DNA from: an uncultured Succiniclasticum sp.
Lineage (GTDB): Bacteria > Bacillota > Negativicutes > Acidaminococcales > Acidaminococcaceae
Assembly: GCA_902801365.1 (NCBI GenBank)
Contig: CADCHY010000006.1
Coordinates: 244,801 to 308,800 of the forward strand
Direction of reading: 5' to 3'
Length of the DNA: 64,000 bases
Position numbers and translations under genes: made by a program. The notes beneath the pieces were generated by a model. That model saw only the letters and a program-made list of their open reading frames with translations. It did not search any database and was not told the DNA's origin. Position 1 is the stretch's first letter, and each line of letters begins with the position of its first letter. Positions 9,346 to 18,058 of the stretch are shown here, piece by piece.

Positions 9346-9360
9346 CGCTGTCCCCCCTTA

Positions 9361-9897
9361 TCAGACTTTTTCCTTGCCGTTGCTCTTGATTTTTTTAAAC
9401 TTCATCTCAATGTTTTTCACTTCCAGACCCACCACTTTTTTGATGGTCTCTTTCACGTTGTCTTTGACTTCTTCCGTAATTTCAAACACGTTGACGCCGG
9501 GTTCCAGGGAGGCTTTGATACGGGCGTCGATGGTGTCCTTGTCTTCCATGGTCACCGCCACTTTCACGCCGTAAATGCCATAAACTTCCTGGGCGATATC
9601 GGCAATATAATCTTCCAGCGCCCGTTTGGAGACGACGGTCTTGCCCGTATCCGCATCGGCCAGGGTCAGGGTGCTGTCGTCACCCAGCAGGCCGATGCCC
9701 GCCATCAACAGCCGTACGCTGATCAGCAAAATGACCGTGCCGCCTGCGGCATACTCCCAGTTTCCCGGCAGTGCGGCGATCTCCGAAATAAAATAGTCCA
9801 CGGGAAGGATCCCGAAGGTGATCAGGATCAGGACGACGGCAATAGCCGCCATGACGATTGTGTATAAAGTTAGTATGACTCGGTCTGTTATGCCCAT
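9361..9897 (-). CDS. amaP: Alkaline shock response membrane anchor protein AmaP
   Basis: 178 residues: two N-terminal transmembrane helices (about 7-29 and 50-72), then a cytoplasmic Asp23-like domain (EDYIADIAQEVYGIYGVKVAVTM...). In staphylococci AmaP tethers Asp23 to the membrane; here the asp23 homologue is directly upstream. I prefer the ATG at 9897: AAGGAG is 8 nt from it but abuts the GTG at 9906. Confidence 0.85.
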   Translation of the reverse strand: MGITDRVILTLYTIVMAAIAVVLILITFGILPVDYFISEIAALPGNWEYAAGGTVILLISVRLLMAGIGLLGDDSTLTLADADTGKTVVSKRALEDYIADIAQEVYGIYGVKVAVTMEDKDTIDARIKASLEPGVNVFEITEEVKDNVKETIKKVVGLEVKNIEMKFKKIKSNGKEKV

Positions 9898-10005
9898 ATA
9901 TTCCACTCCTTATAACATGATATGCCTTGCCGGGTACGCCGGTCCCTGCCGCAGCCGCCCTGGAAACCCGGGCATCTGCATGCGTCGGCCTTTACCGGGA
10001 CGTGT

Positions 10006-10470
10006 CTAGAAAATTGTGCCCACCCTGCTTTCATCCGGGTTATTGAAGCTGATCTCCAGCTCGCTTTTTTCTCTGCGTTTCACACCTTCGATGTGTACAT
10101 CCACAAACTCAGCCGTATATTCCGTCATTTCATCTACCGCGCTTTTTACTTTTTTCTGGAGCTTCATGGCCACTTCCGGTATGACGCAGCCGTATTCTAC
10201 CGTGACGTAGACAGCGATGCGGCAGCTGCGCCCTGTAACTTTCACGCGGACGCCCTTGGCCAGGCTCTTTTTCCCCAGGAAGTTACTAATCCCTTCCCGG
10301 AAGCCCGTGCTCATGCTGACCACGCCCGGAACGTCCAGGGCGGCCAGACTGGCTACGATAGCGATTACTTCGTCCGCCAGTTCCACATAGCCCAGATCTT
10401 CTTCTTCTTCAGCAGCGGAAGGGTCGTTTTCTGGCTGGTTAGGATATTTTTTTATGTCTTGTTCCGCCAT
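10006..10470 (-). CDS. Asp23/Gls24 family envelope stress protein
   Basis: 154 residues. After an acidic N-terminus comes the Asp23 core: LGYVELADEVIAIVASLAALDVPGV, a KGVRVKVTGRSCRIAVYVTVEYG strand pair, and MKLQKKVKSAVDEMTEYTAEFVDVHIEGV. Members are abundant cytoplasmic proteins recruited to the membrane by AmaP and induced by alkaline or envelope stress. The start at 10470 is set by GGGGAGG 6 nt upstream; an ORF extension to 10506 lacks an SD. A promoter lies at about 10531-10536. Confidence 0.88.
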   Translation of the reverse strand: MAEQDIKKYPNQPENDPSAAEEEEDLGYVELADEVIAIVASLAALDVPGVVSMSTGFREGISNFLGKKSLAKGVRVKVTGRSCRIAVYVTVEYGCVIPEVAMKLQKKVKSAVDEMTEYTAEFVDVHIEGVKRREKSELEISFNNPDESRVGTIF

Positions 10471-10530
10471 CTGTACCTCCCCGCGAAGCCGCGAAAATAC
10501 AAACAAATTCCCATTTTCAGATTATGTATT

Positions 10531-10536
10531 ATTATA
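10531..10536 (-). promoter_or_regulatory. Probable promoter (-10) of asp23-amaP-DUF2273
   Basis: On the minus strand TATAAT is preceded by TGG, giving an extended -10 (TGGTATAAT), about 60 nt before the asp23 start. The -35 match is poor, as is usual for extended -10 promoters. It lies just downstream of the efp terminator. Confidence 0.6.
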
Positions 10537-10581
10537 CCATACCTTGCATAAAAATTAAAGAAAACAGCGTGAAATCCCAAT

Positions 10582-10614
10582 AAAAAAAGGACTTCCGTGA
10601 CAGAAGTCCTTTTT
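10582..10614 (-). terminator. Intrinsic terminator after efp
   Basis: AAGGACTTC and GAAGTCCTT form a 9-bp stem with a 7-nt loop. On the minus strand it is followed by a T-run, 9 nt past the efp stop. Confidence 0.9.
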
Positions 10615-10622
10615 GTATTCGT

Positions 10623-11180
10623 TTATGCTCTCTGGATGTAGTCGCCGCTGCGGGTATCGATCAGCAGATGATCCCCTTCGTTGATGAACAGAGGCACTTT
10701 TACGATGTAGCCGGTATCCATGGTAGCGGGTTTGCTTCCGCCGGTAGCGGTATCGCCGCGGATGCCCGGTTCGGTCTTAACAACTACCAGTTCTACGGTG
10801 TTGGGCAGTTCCACGCCCAGGATACGGTTCTGGTAGGAAATAACTTTGACATCCATGTTCTCTTTCAGGAAGTTGATGCCGTTGCCGATCTGTTCTTTGG
10901 TAAGCTCGGTCTGGTCGTAGGTGTCGTTGTCCATGAACACGAAGCTTCCGTCGCTTTCGTACAGGTACTGCATGATGCGGCGTTCAATGTTGGCTTTGGG
11001 CAGGCGTTCACCTGCGTTAAAGGTGCGCTCTACTACGGCGCCGGTGGACAGGTTGCGCATTTTGGCCCGTACGAAGGCGGCGCCTTTGCCGGGTTTTACA
11101 TGCTGGAATTCCACTACCTGCCAGGGGTCATTGTCGATGGTGACAGTCAGACCGGTTTTGAATTCGTTGGTAGATACCAT
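10623..11180 (-). CDS. efp: Translation elongation factor P
   Basis: 185 residues, three beta-barrel domains. Binds between the P and E sites and relieves stalling at polyproline. KOW-like N-domain ([21 protein letters not shown]), central OB domain and the C-terminal signature ([29 protein letters not shown]). The modification-loop residue position in PGKGAAF carries Lys, so a lysine-type modification is possible. GGAGG SD; own terminator; follows pepP. Confidence 0.97.
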   Translation of the reverse strand: MVSTNEFKTGLTVTIDNDPWQVVEFQHVKPGKGAAFVRAKMRNLSTGAVVERTFNAGERLPKANIERRIMQYLYESDGSFVFMDNDTYDQTELTKEQIGNGINFLKENMDVKVISYQNRILGVELPNTVELVVVKTEPGIRGDTATGGSKPATMDTGYIVKVPLFINEGDHLLIDTRSGDYIQRA

Positions 11181-11261
11181 AAATACATCCTCCTGTGTCT
11201 CTGATAAAATCAGTTTATCATAATAATTATTTAAAAATTAATCATGTACTATCTTAACTTT

Positions 11262-12332
11262 TTACACAATTTCCGTCAAGGTTTTCTTGAGGGCTGTGAG
11301 GCTGCGGGCTCCTTCCCGGGTCAGCACCACGGTGTCTTCGATGCGCACACCGCCCCGACCCTGGATGTAAATGCCGGGTTCGATGCTGAACACCATGCCT
11401 TCCTGCAGTTTGATGTCGCCCCGTTTGTTGAGGTTGGGCAGCTCATGGATCTCGAGGCCTACGCCGTGCCCCAGTCCGTGGGTAAAGTAGCGGCCGTAGC
11501 CCCGTGACTCGATGTATGCGCGAATCTCAGCGTCCAGTTCCTGGCCGGTAATCCCCGGTTTGGCGGCTTTCATGCCCCGGTACTGGGCTTCCTGTACCAC
11601 CGTGTAGATTTCCCGGTGCCAGGAATTTGCCATCCCCATCACGATGGTGCGGGTGGTGTCCGAATGGTAGCCGTTGTACATGGCCCCGAAGTCGAAGGTG
11701 ACAAAGTCCCCTACTTCAATGGCCTTGTCCGTTGGCGCCCCGTGAGGCAGCGCGCTGCGATGGCCCGAGGCCACGATGGTGTCGAAGGAAACCCCTTCCG
11801 AACCCAGGCTGCGCATATAGTATTCCAGGCGGGCTGCCAGTTCCTTTTCCGTCATGCCCGATTTGATTTCTTTTAACAGCCGTTCGAAAGCGGCGTCCGC
11901 AATCTTGTGGGCCTGCCAGAGGTTTTCCAGTTCCCGCTCGTCTTTCACCAGACGCAGACCCCGCAGGTCCACACTGATCATTTCCACGGTTTGCGGCAGC
12001 TGTTCCCGCAAGGCTCTGGCGTCTTCATACGAAAACACATTCCCGTCAAAGCCCATCTTCAGATGGGAGCCGGTCAGTCCGGCCACTGCTTCCCAGATAC
12101 TGTTGTTATGGTTCGCTTTGTATTCCATCACCCGGCAGTATTTGAGTTCCGAGCGGGCCTGCTCGGTGTAACGGCCGTCCGTGATCAGCACGGCGATCCG
12201 ATCATCCGCGTAGAGTAAGCTGGAATCACCCGTAAAACCGGTAAGGTAACGAATTGTATAGACGTCCTTGATGACGATGCACTCAAGGGCGTTTTCTTTC
12301 ATGAATTTGAAAATCCTGCCGATCCGTTCCAT
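11262..12332 (-). CDS. Xaa-Pro aminopeptidase (M24B family)
   Basis: 356-residue metallopeptidase that removes N-terminal residues ahead of proline. Creatinase N-domain (1-125), then a pita-bread catalytic domain. The metal ligands are visible: FDFGAMYNGYHSDTTRT (two Asp), THGLGHGVGLEIHE (His), IEPGIYI and GGVRIEDTV (two Glu). Length is normal for bacterial PepQ-like enzymes. The efp-pepP pairing is conserved in Firmicutes. Confidence 0.92.
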   Translation of the reverse strand: MERIGRIFKFMKENALECIVIKDVYTIRYLTGFTGDSSLLYADDRIAVLITDGRYTEQARSELKYCRVMEYKANHNNSIWEAVAGLTGSHLKMGFDGNVFSYEDARALREQLPQTVEMISVDLRGLRLVKDERELENLWQAHKIADAAFERLLKEIKSGMTEKELAARLEYYMRSLGSEGVSFDTIVASGHRSALPHGAPTDKAIEVGDFVTFDFGAMYNGYHSDTTRTIVMGMANSWHREIYTVVQEAQYRGMKAAKPGITGQELDAEIRAYIESRGYGRYFTHGLGHGVGLEIHELPNLNKRGDIKLQEGMVFSIEPGIYIQGRGGVRIEDTVVLTREGARSLTALKKTLTEIV

Positions 12333-12491
12333 AACCTTTCATACCTTCTTTTACGATATTGCTTTTACGTTAATGATAGATAATTTTACCATATTATCGG
12401 CATTTACGCCACTATAATTTACGGCATCCGGCGGTGGGGAATGCCTGCATTGCAATGCGTTGTTCCCACGGCGCGGTATCCCCTGATTCCG

Positions 12492-13715
12492 TCAGGGCAT
12501 CCGGCGGCGCAGGATCGCGTTGACCGGGATTTTTTCTTCCGCTTTGCAGGTGAAGACCATCTGGGGGTGCGGCGCCACCGTAATGGCTTCCCCTTCTTCG
12601 TTCCGCATTTCCTCCAGTACCAGCTTTCCCAGGCTGCCGTCCGGGCGGAACACTTCCAGCGTCTCCCCGGCTTTCATGTTGTTGCGCTGTTCCACGGTGA
12701 GCCTGCCCTGCTGCCAGCTGCGCACAAGTCCCGTAAATTCGTGGGTCTGCAGGTAGGCGGAGGTGGCATAGTTCTGGGCGGTTTCATCCGGTTTACCCAG
12801 GGCGAAACCGGTGGTGTAAGGCCGGTGGGAAACTTTTTCCAGTTCCTCCAGCCATTCCTGTTTCACGGTGTAATGTTCCGGATCGGCCCAGCAGGCGTCC
12901 ACTGCCCTCCTGTATACGCTGACAACGCTGGCTGCATAGTGGGCGCTTTTCATCCGTCCTTCGATCTTGAAGCTGCCGATGCCCGCCTGCATCAGTTCCG
13001 GCAGATACGCCAGCAGGCAGAGGTCTTTGGAGTTCATGATGTAGGTACCCCGTTCGTCACCGGCCACATCGTAGACTTCGCCGGGCCGGTTCTTCTCCGT
13101 CAGGCCAAACTCCCAGCGGCAGACCTGGGCGCAGGCGCCCCGGTTTCCGTCCCTGCCGGTCAGGTAACTGCTGAGCCAGCACCGCCCCGAATAGGAGATG
13201 CACATGGCTCCGTGCACGAAGGCTTCCAGTTCCACGTCTGTTTTGCTGCCGATCTCTTTCATTTCCGCAAGAGAAAGCTCCCTGGCCAGCACCACACGGC
13301 TGGCGCCCAGGTTTTCCCAGGCTTTCACGGCCGCCCAGTTGCTGGTGTTCGCCTGGGTGCTCACATGCAGCGGCATGCCGGGTATGACTTCCCGGGCCAC
13401 GGACCAGACACCCAGATCGGAGATCAGGAGGGCGTCCGCCCCCGTATCCTGCAGGCTGCGCAGGTAATCCGGCAGCGCGTTGATATCTTCGTTATGGGCA
13501 AAAATATTTACGGTGACGTAAACTTTTTTCTGTAAGCTGTGGGCAAAACGGACGGCTTCCTTCATCTCTTCCATAGAAAAGTTGCTGGCAAAAGCCCGGA
13601 GCCCGAAAAGTTTGCCCCCCAGATATACCGCATCGGCCCCATATAACAGGGCCATGCGGAGTTTTTCCATGTTTCCTGCCGGGGCCAACAGCTCCGGCTT
13701 CTGAAACTTTCTCAT
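12492..13715 (-). CDS. Peptidase U32 family protein, TrhP-like
   Basis: 407 residues. ELLAPAGNMEKLRMALLYGADAVYLGG at the N-terminus and the U32 signature EAFVHGAMCISYSGRCWLSSYLTGRDGNRGACAQVCRW, with its cysteine set, in the middle. Proteins of this length with this signature include TrhP, which prepares tRNA U34 for 5-hydroxyuridine formation. Others are annotated as collagenase-like proteases. Placement 92 bp downstream of mltG is typical of Firmicutes, so the tRNA-modification role is the better guess. Confidence 0.8.
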   Translation of the reverse strand: MRKFQKPELLAPAGNMEKLRMALLYGADAVYLGGKLFGLRAFASNFSMEEMKEAVRFAHSLQKKVYVTVNIFAHNEDINALPDYLRSLQDTGADALLISDLGVWSVAREVIPGMPLHVSTQANTSNWAAVKAWENLGASRVVLARELSLAEMKEIGSKTDVELEAFVHGAMCISYSGRCWLSSYLTGRDGNRGACAQVCRWEFGLTEKNRPGEVYDVAGDERGTYIMNSKDLCLLAYLPELMQAGIGSFKIEGRMKSAHYAASVVSVYRRAVDACWADPEHYTVKQEWLEELEKVSHRPYTTGFALGKPDETAQNYATSAYLQTHEFTGLVRSWQQGRLTVEQRNNMKAGETLEVFRPDGSLGKLVLEEMRNEEGEAITVAPHPQMVFTCKAEEKIPVNAILRRRMP

Positions 13716-13807
13716 GTCGTTCCTCTGTAAATTTGCCGGCAGCAGTGCATCGGCTTAATCTGTTGACTGCAATGCGCCAGTCTGTTTGTCAGTTACAATA
13801 CATCAAT

Positions 13808-14833
13808 TTACTTATTGTCGTCTTTGTGTATGTCTTCGATGGCCTTCAGGTGTTCCCTGTAGGTTTTGGTAAAACGGTGATGCCCGTCTTTCTCCGCCAC
13901 AAAATACAGATAGTCCGTCACTTCCGGATTCAGGCAGGCCTTGATGGCGCTCATGCCAGGCGAGGCAATGGGTCCCGGGGGCAGTCCGGGATTCTGGTAC
14001 GTATTGTAGGGACTTTTGATTTTGGTGTCCGCTATGGTTACTTCTTCTTTCTGGGAACCCAGCAGATACTGGATTGTCGTGTCCGACTGTATGGGCATGT
14101 AGATGTGCAGACGCTTCAGGAACACGCCGGCGATGCGGGCCTGCTCCTCCGGAAATACCGCTTCCAGTTCCACCATGGCCGCCAGGTTCACCAGGTCACG
14201 CAGATCCATGTTCTTTTCCTTTGCGAGGCTAGGAATGTTTTCCTTGTTCATTTCCGCGTTAAAGGTCCGCACCATGAGGGCCAGGATGTCCTTTTCCGAC
14301 ATGTCCGGGTCTAGGTGGTAGGTCGTGGGGTAAATAAAACCTTCCGCCTTGAAGATCACGTCCGGGTTATGCGTCTCCATGTAAGGATAGGGCGTATAGT
14401 TCCGGGCCGCTTCCTCAAACTTCCTGGCGTCTCCCAGGCCTTCCGCTTCCAGCTTGCGCCCGGTCTTCACCACGTTGAACCCTTCCGGCACCGAAAATTT
14501 GACGCTGTAGGTCTGTCCTTTGGAGAGGATATCCACGATCTCGCTGTTGGACATGCCGCCGATAATTTCATAGCGGCCGGCTTCCAGCTTTCCGGCCAGA
14601 CCCCGCAGCCGCGCTTCCATGCGAAAAGCTTCCGGCGTCTTCACCAGATGCTTCTTGTGCAACAGGTCGGCGATATCCGCGGTGGTCATCCCGGGTTTGA
14701 TGGTAACCAGGTAGCGGTGCCCCCTGGCGAACTCCGTGTTGTTGCCGGTATAATACAGCAGCCAGTAGGCTCCCAGTCCCAGCATTAAGGTAAATGCGAA
14801 CAATAATGGAATCAGTCGTTTAAACAAATCCAT
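13808..14833 (-). CDS. mltG: Endolytic murein transglycosylase MltG
   Basis: 341 residues: one N-terminal transmembrane helix (about 8-29), a LysM-like segment, and the YceG domain with SVPEGFNVVKTG, VNLAAMVELEAVFPEEQARIAGVFLKRL, IQSDTTIQYLLG, SPYNTYQNPGLPPGPIASPG. Cleaves nascent glycan strands in the periplasm and may set their length. SD GGAGG. In Firmicutes it neighbours DUF1292 and ruvX/ireB genes, as here. Confidence 0.93.
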   Translation of the reverse strand: MDLFKRLIPLLFAFTLMLGLGAYWLLYYTGNNTEFARGHRYLVTIKPGMTTADIADLLHKKHLVKTPEAFRMEARLRGLAGKLEAGRYEIIGGMSNSEIVDILSKGQTYSVKFSVPEGFNVVKTGRKLEAEGLGDARKFEEAARNYTPYPYMETHNPDVIFKAEGFIYPTTYHLDPDMSEKDILALMVRTFNAEMNKENIPSLAKEKNMDLRDLVNLAAMVELEAVFPEEQARIAGVFLKRLHIYMPIQSDTTIQYLLGSQKEEVTIADTKIKSPYNTYQNPGLPPGPIASPGMSAIKACLNPEVTDYLYFVAEKDGHHRFTKTYREHLKAIEDIHKDDNK

Positions 14834-14944
14834 TACCTCCGTTGTCGTTTCTTTTGTTATTTATGCCTTCGGGGCATAACGCGATGCCCCCTGCCTCAGG
14901 CATCAGGCATCTCCTGCTCCATGATACAGGGCGTCCACGCAATA

Positions 14945-15334
14945 TCAGGCGTCTAACGCTTCGTAGGCGATCTTTGCTTTTTCAAACTCTGCATCGGTGG
15001 GAACCTGGATATCCACATCCCCGTTTGCGTCCGTCACGATCTTCGCCAGGATGATGTTGGGCTCATCGTCCTCATCCTCTTCTTCATGGTCGTGGCCGCA
15101 GCCGCATTCTTCGTCATGGACATGGGCGTGGGCATGGTCGTGGCCGCAATCACACTCTTCTTCCTCTTCGGAGAAGATGGCGGGATCCACTTCCAGCAGG
15201 GCGACATAATCGTCTTCGCCGACTTTGAACTTGCTTTCTACCACAAAGCAATGGTCTTGTCCGTCATCATCGGTAAATTCATAGGTTTCAATGGTTTCTT
15301 CTTCCATTACTTCTGCTGCGTCTTTTTCTGTCAT
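14945..15334 (-). CDS. DUF1292 protein with a His/Cys-rich acidic insert
   Basis: 129 residues. The flanks (ETYEFTDDDGQDHCFVVESKFKVGEDDYVALLEV and PNIILAKIVTDANGDVDIQVPTD) match DUF1292 proteins of unknown function that sit near ireB/ruvX. Residues about 57-92 are an insert with 8 His and 4 Cys in CDCGHDH...CGCGHDH repeats inside an acidic run, which looks like a divalent-metal (Zn, Ni or Co) binding tail. The usual family is about 90-100 residues without this insert. SD AAGGAG precedes the ATG. Confidence 0.8.
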   Translation of the reverse strand: MTEKDAAEVMEEETIETYEFTDDDGQDHCFVVESKFKVGEDDYVALLEVDPAIFSEEEEECDCGHDHAHAHVHDEECGCGHDHEEEDEDDEPNIILAKIVTDANGDVDIQVPTDAEFEKAKIAYEALDA

Positions 15335-15396
15335 AATCGTACTCCTTATCTCTTACATTTTAAAAAATTTATGGATTTATGCGGTGTTGCTCCGCT

Positions 15397-17016
15397 TTAA
15401 AACCAGGAAGAAGACAGCTTTTTCAAAATGCGGATCTCCGCCGCGTCTTTATCACCCGCGACCACCGCAATACTGTATTTACTGCGCCCCATCTTCATCA
15501 CCGCGTCTTTGGTGCCGAACTGCCCGTTCAGGATGTTGATATAACCTTCCATGAAACGGATTTCTTCGCTGCGCAGGTTGCCATCCGAGGGAAAATACCG
15601 CCCGTTCTCCAGGGCGAAGGCGCCCCTGCCTGCGGCAGAGTCCGGCCGGTTCGTGCCGTTCACGTCGACTTTCATCTGCAGCACGCCGGTGACCCGGTTA
15701 TCTGTCAGCTGGGCTGCGTCCAGATTCTTTCCCGCCAGGGAGAACTGATAGTCCCCCGCAGACGGAACCAGGAACCCTTCCAGGGTAACTTTTGCCCCGG
15801 CGCTCATAGCCTCGGCTTTATGCAGTTCCAGCTTGCCGGCGTCCCAGACGTAATTTCCGTGGAGGCTGTTCATCTGCAACGGCGCCGCGTACAGGTAATT
15901 GCAGCTGAAGGTTCCTTCGATTTTCGGTTCTACGGCGGTGCCTGTCACTTTGCCGGAGAACACAACGCCTGCATCGTCCAGATACAGTCCTTTGCTTAAC
16001 GCCTGTGTCTTGAAATTATTTGCCGAGAAGGCCAGGTCGAACACAGGGGGAAGCGGCGTTCCCCGGCCGCTTTTGATGGTGCCCTGCAGGCTGACCGGCA
16101 TGCCTTTTACATTGGCCTGGATCGTCTGCAGGTCGGCAATGTCCCTGTCGGCGCTGAAGCTGCCTTCCCCGTCGGTAAAGGGCATGCCGAAGAACTCGCC
16201 GGCCATGTTGCGGGGTTTCCCTTCCAGACGGATGTGCCATCCGCCCTGGTCTTTGGATGCCGCGATTTTTACCGTAGGTACTACGCCGTCAGTGACCTTG
16301 ATATGTTTCATGTCCGGATACATGGCCAGCACATCCGGTACCGGCGCGTTCTTGGCTTCCCCGGTCACCCGGGCGGAACCGTTTTCATAATCCATGTTCA
16401 GGACCAGGTCGCATTTTTCTTTGTTGCCTGTGGCGCTGGCCCGCAACAGCGGGTACTGTTTAAAGGCCATCTGGGAATTGATCTTGTCCAGGCGCACTTT
16501 CTTGCCGTTGGAGACCAGGTCCAGTTCGCCGTCTTTTACCTCGATGAGGCCCCGGAAGCTGGTGGGCCTGTCCGGCTGTTCCGGTTTTTTCCCGACTTCC
16601 CGGGCATTATCCTGGCCTGCAAGCTTCAGCAGGTTTAACAGATCCAGCCCCTGGCCTTCTTCATAGATCCCGTAAAACTTCGGCCTGTTAAAGACGATGT
16701 TGGTTACGGCGCCAATGCCGGATCCCTTGCGCAGCGCATCAAAAAAATTAACGGAAGCCGTGGCCAATGGCATTTCCATCTTCACGTCACCGTTAGGCGC
16801 TTTCCAGACAAGATTCCGTATTTCTACATCGCCGGCAAAACCGGCAGTGATTTTTTCATAAGTCAGCGTGCCTGCCACCACGTTCTGCCGGGCGATCATC
16901 TGCTCGGCCATGCCTGAGGCTGCGCCACCGCCAAATTTAATAACAAGGGCAATGGCAATTAGCACTGCCAGAGCCCCCAGCATGATGATTCTTTTCTTTG
17001 AAGAAATTCTTTCCAC
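15397..17016 (-). CDS. AsmA-like envelope protein (copy 1)
   Basis: 539 residues with one N-terminal signal-anchor helix (about 10-28), then a long repetitive beta-rich periplasmic region. LTYEKITAGFAGDVEIRNLVWKAPNGDVKMEMPLA near the start and several GTxxxxxxEPKIEGTFSCN-type strands resemble the AsmA/TamB superfamily, which moves or organises lipids between inner and outer membrane. The start is a GTG with AAGG 9 nt upstream. The N-terminal region closely matches the protein at 24957-26495, so these are paralogues. Confidence 0.65.
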   Translation of the reverse strand: MERISSKKRIIMLGALAVLIAIALVIKFGGGAASGMAEQMIARQNVVAGTLTYEKITAGFAGDVEIRNLVWKAPNGDVKMEMPLATASVNFFDALRKGSGIGAVTNIVFNRPKFYGIYEEGQGLDLLNLLKLAGQDNAREVGKKPEQPDRPTSFRGLIEVKDGELDLVSNGKKVRLDKINSQMAFKQYPLLRASATGNKEKCDLVLNMDYENGSARVTGEAKNAPVPDVLAMYPDMKHIKVTDGVVPTVKIAASKDQGGWHIRLEGKPRNMAGEFFGMPFTDGEGSFSADRDIADLQTIQANVKGMPVSLQGTIKSGRGTPLPPVFDLAFSANNFKTQALSKGLYLDDAGVVFSGKVTGTAVEPKIEGTFSCNYLYAAPLQMNSLHGNYVWDAGKLELHKAEAMSAGAKVTLEGFLVPSAGDYQFSLAGKNLDAAQLTDNRVTGVLQMKVDVNGTNRPDSAAGRGAFALENGRYFPSDGNLRSEEIRFMEGYINILNGQFGTKDAVMKMGRSKYSIAVVAGDKDAAEIRILKKLSSSWF

Positions 17017-17041
17017 GTTTCTTTACCTTGTTCTATTGAGA

Positions 17042-17470
17042 TTACTTTTGGCTGCGCAGGTTTTTACCGTCCAGATAATTCTGGAGGATGACCACCGCGG
17101 CCATCATATCGATGACTTTGCGCCGTTTTTTCCGTTGCAGGTCCGCGTCGATGAGCACGCGTTCCGCCGCAACCGTTGAAAGCCGTTCATCCCATAATAC
17201 AACAGCAACACCAGCAAAGCGGCTGCGCAGCTCTTCCGCAAAGACTTCAGAGAGCTTCGCCCGTTCGCCGATAGTCCCGTTCATGTTTTTCGGGTAGCCC
17301 AGCACGATCTCCCCGACTTCCCATTCGGCGATAAGCTCACCGATCCTGGCAAAATCCCGTTCCGGAGATGTCCTGCGTATGGTTTCCACCCCGTTGGCGA
17401 TCAGGCCGGTCAGGTCGCTGACTGCCACGCCGATGGTACGACTGCCCAGATCCAGAGACATACTTCTCAT
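17042..17470 (-). CDS. ruvX: RuvX/YqgF Holliday-junction resolvase-like, pre-16S rRNA nuclease
   Basis: 142 residues, RNase H fold. [14 protein letters not shown] carries the first catalytic Asp, [16 protein letters not shown] the Glu-region motif, and [15 protein letters not shown] with the later Asp the third. Most members process the 5' end of 16S rRNA. It follows ireB by 15 bp. The start may be residue 1 or the ATG three codons on. Confidence 0.92.
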   Translation of the reverse strand: MRSMSLDLGSRTIGVAVSDLTGLIANGVETIRRTSPERDFARIGELIAEWEVGEIVLGYPKNMNGTIGERAKLSEVFAEELRSRFAGVAVVLWDERLSTVAAERVLIDADLQRKKRRKVIDMMAAVVILQNYLDGKNLRSQK

Positions 17471-17485
17471 CTATTCACCGGCCTG

Positions 17486-17743
17486 TTATCGAATGGAAGC
17501 CAGATAGCTTTCCAGCAAGGCTTCTACCAGTTCATATCTTTCATACTGGCGCAGCTTGTTGCGGGCATCTTTATGGCTGGTAATGTACGTGGGATCGCCG
17601 GACAGCAGATAGCCTACCAGCTGGTCTTTCGGGTTGTAGCCCTTTTCTTCCAGCGCCGCGCAGACTTCACGGATCGTCTGTTCTACCGGTGCCTTTTCGC
17701 GATTTCTCTTAAACATCATGGTTTCCTGGGATACGTTAGCCAT
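17486..17743 (-). CDS. ireB: IreB family (DUF965) regulatory phosphoprotein
   Basis: 85 residues matching the IreB/YrzL family (EQTIREVCAALEEKGYNPKDQLVGYLLSGDPTYITSHKDARN). In enterococci IreB is phosphorylated by the kinase IreK and tunes cell-wall stress resistance. ATG at 17743 is preceded by AGGAG 8 nt upstream; the GTG at 17752 overlaps that SD and is rejected. First gene of the ireB-ruvX unit. The usual alaS upstream neighbour is absent; addA ends there instead. Confidence 0.9.
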   Translation of the reverse strand: MANVSQETMMFKRNREKAPVEQTIREVCAALEEKGYNPKDQLVGYLLSGDPTYITSHKDARNKLRQYERYELVEALLESYLASIR

Positions 17744-17778
17744 ATTGATCACTCCTGTCTTTTCATTTACCGTGATTA

Positions 17779-17852
17779 CACTTTTGTGTTGGCACTAATT
17801 GTGCCTGCGCTTCCGTACTTTCACTTTCGTGTTGGTACGGATTGTGCTTGCG
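17779..17852. repeat. Two 31-bp direct repeats in the ireB leader
   Basis: 17779-17809 and 17822-17852 are near-identical (CACTTTyGTGTTGGyACnnATTGTGCyTGCG, four or five differences), 43 bp apart. They lie between the probable promoter and the ireB start and would be transcribed. Function unknown. Confidence 0.75.
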
Positions 17853-17906
17853 TTGTTTTTGCCTTTTTCAGGGTATCAAACCATATATGTAGTCTTCCAC
17901 GTATAT

Positions 17907-17912
17907 ATTGTA
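17907..17912 (-). promoter_or_regulatory. Probable extended -10 promoter of ireB-ruvX
   Basis: TGGTACAAT on the minus strand in an AT-rich stretch, about 165 nt upstream of ireB. This implies a long leader containing the 31-bp repeats. Confidence 0.45.
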
Positions 17913-17996
17913 CCACATTTTATATGGCGTAAGGGGTTTTTCTTAAAGTTTTAACAAAAAATTTCCAAATGCGGAAAAGCAGTTACTTTTTCAAAG

Positions 17997-18028
17997 ACCT
18001 GCCGGTGCGTTTTCAAAGACCGACAGGT
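17997..18028 (-). terminator. Hairpin after addA
   Basis: ACCTGTCGGT and ACCGGCAGGT pair over 10 bp with one mismatch, 31-62 nt past the addA stop. It lies in the 315-bp gap 17744-18058. The repeat CTTTGAAAA sits in the loop and again right after the stem. There is no clean T-run, so termination is only probable. The rest of the gap is the ireB promoter and leader. Confidence 0.5.
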
Positions 18029-18058
18029 TCGCTTTTAGCTGAACGGCACCGGAATGAT

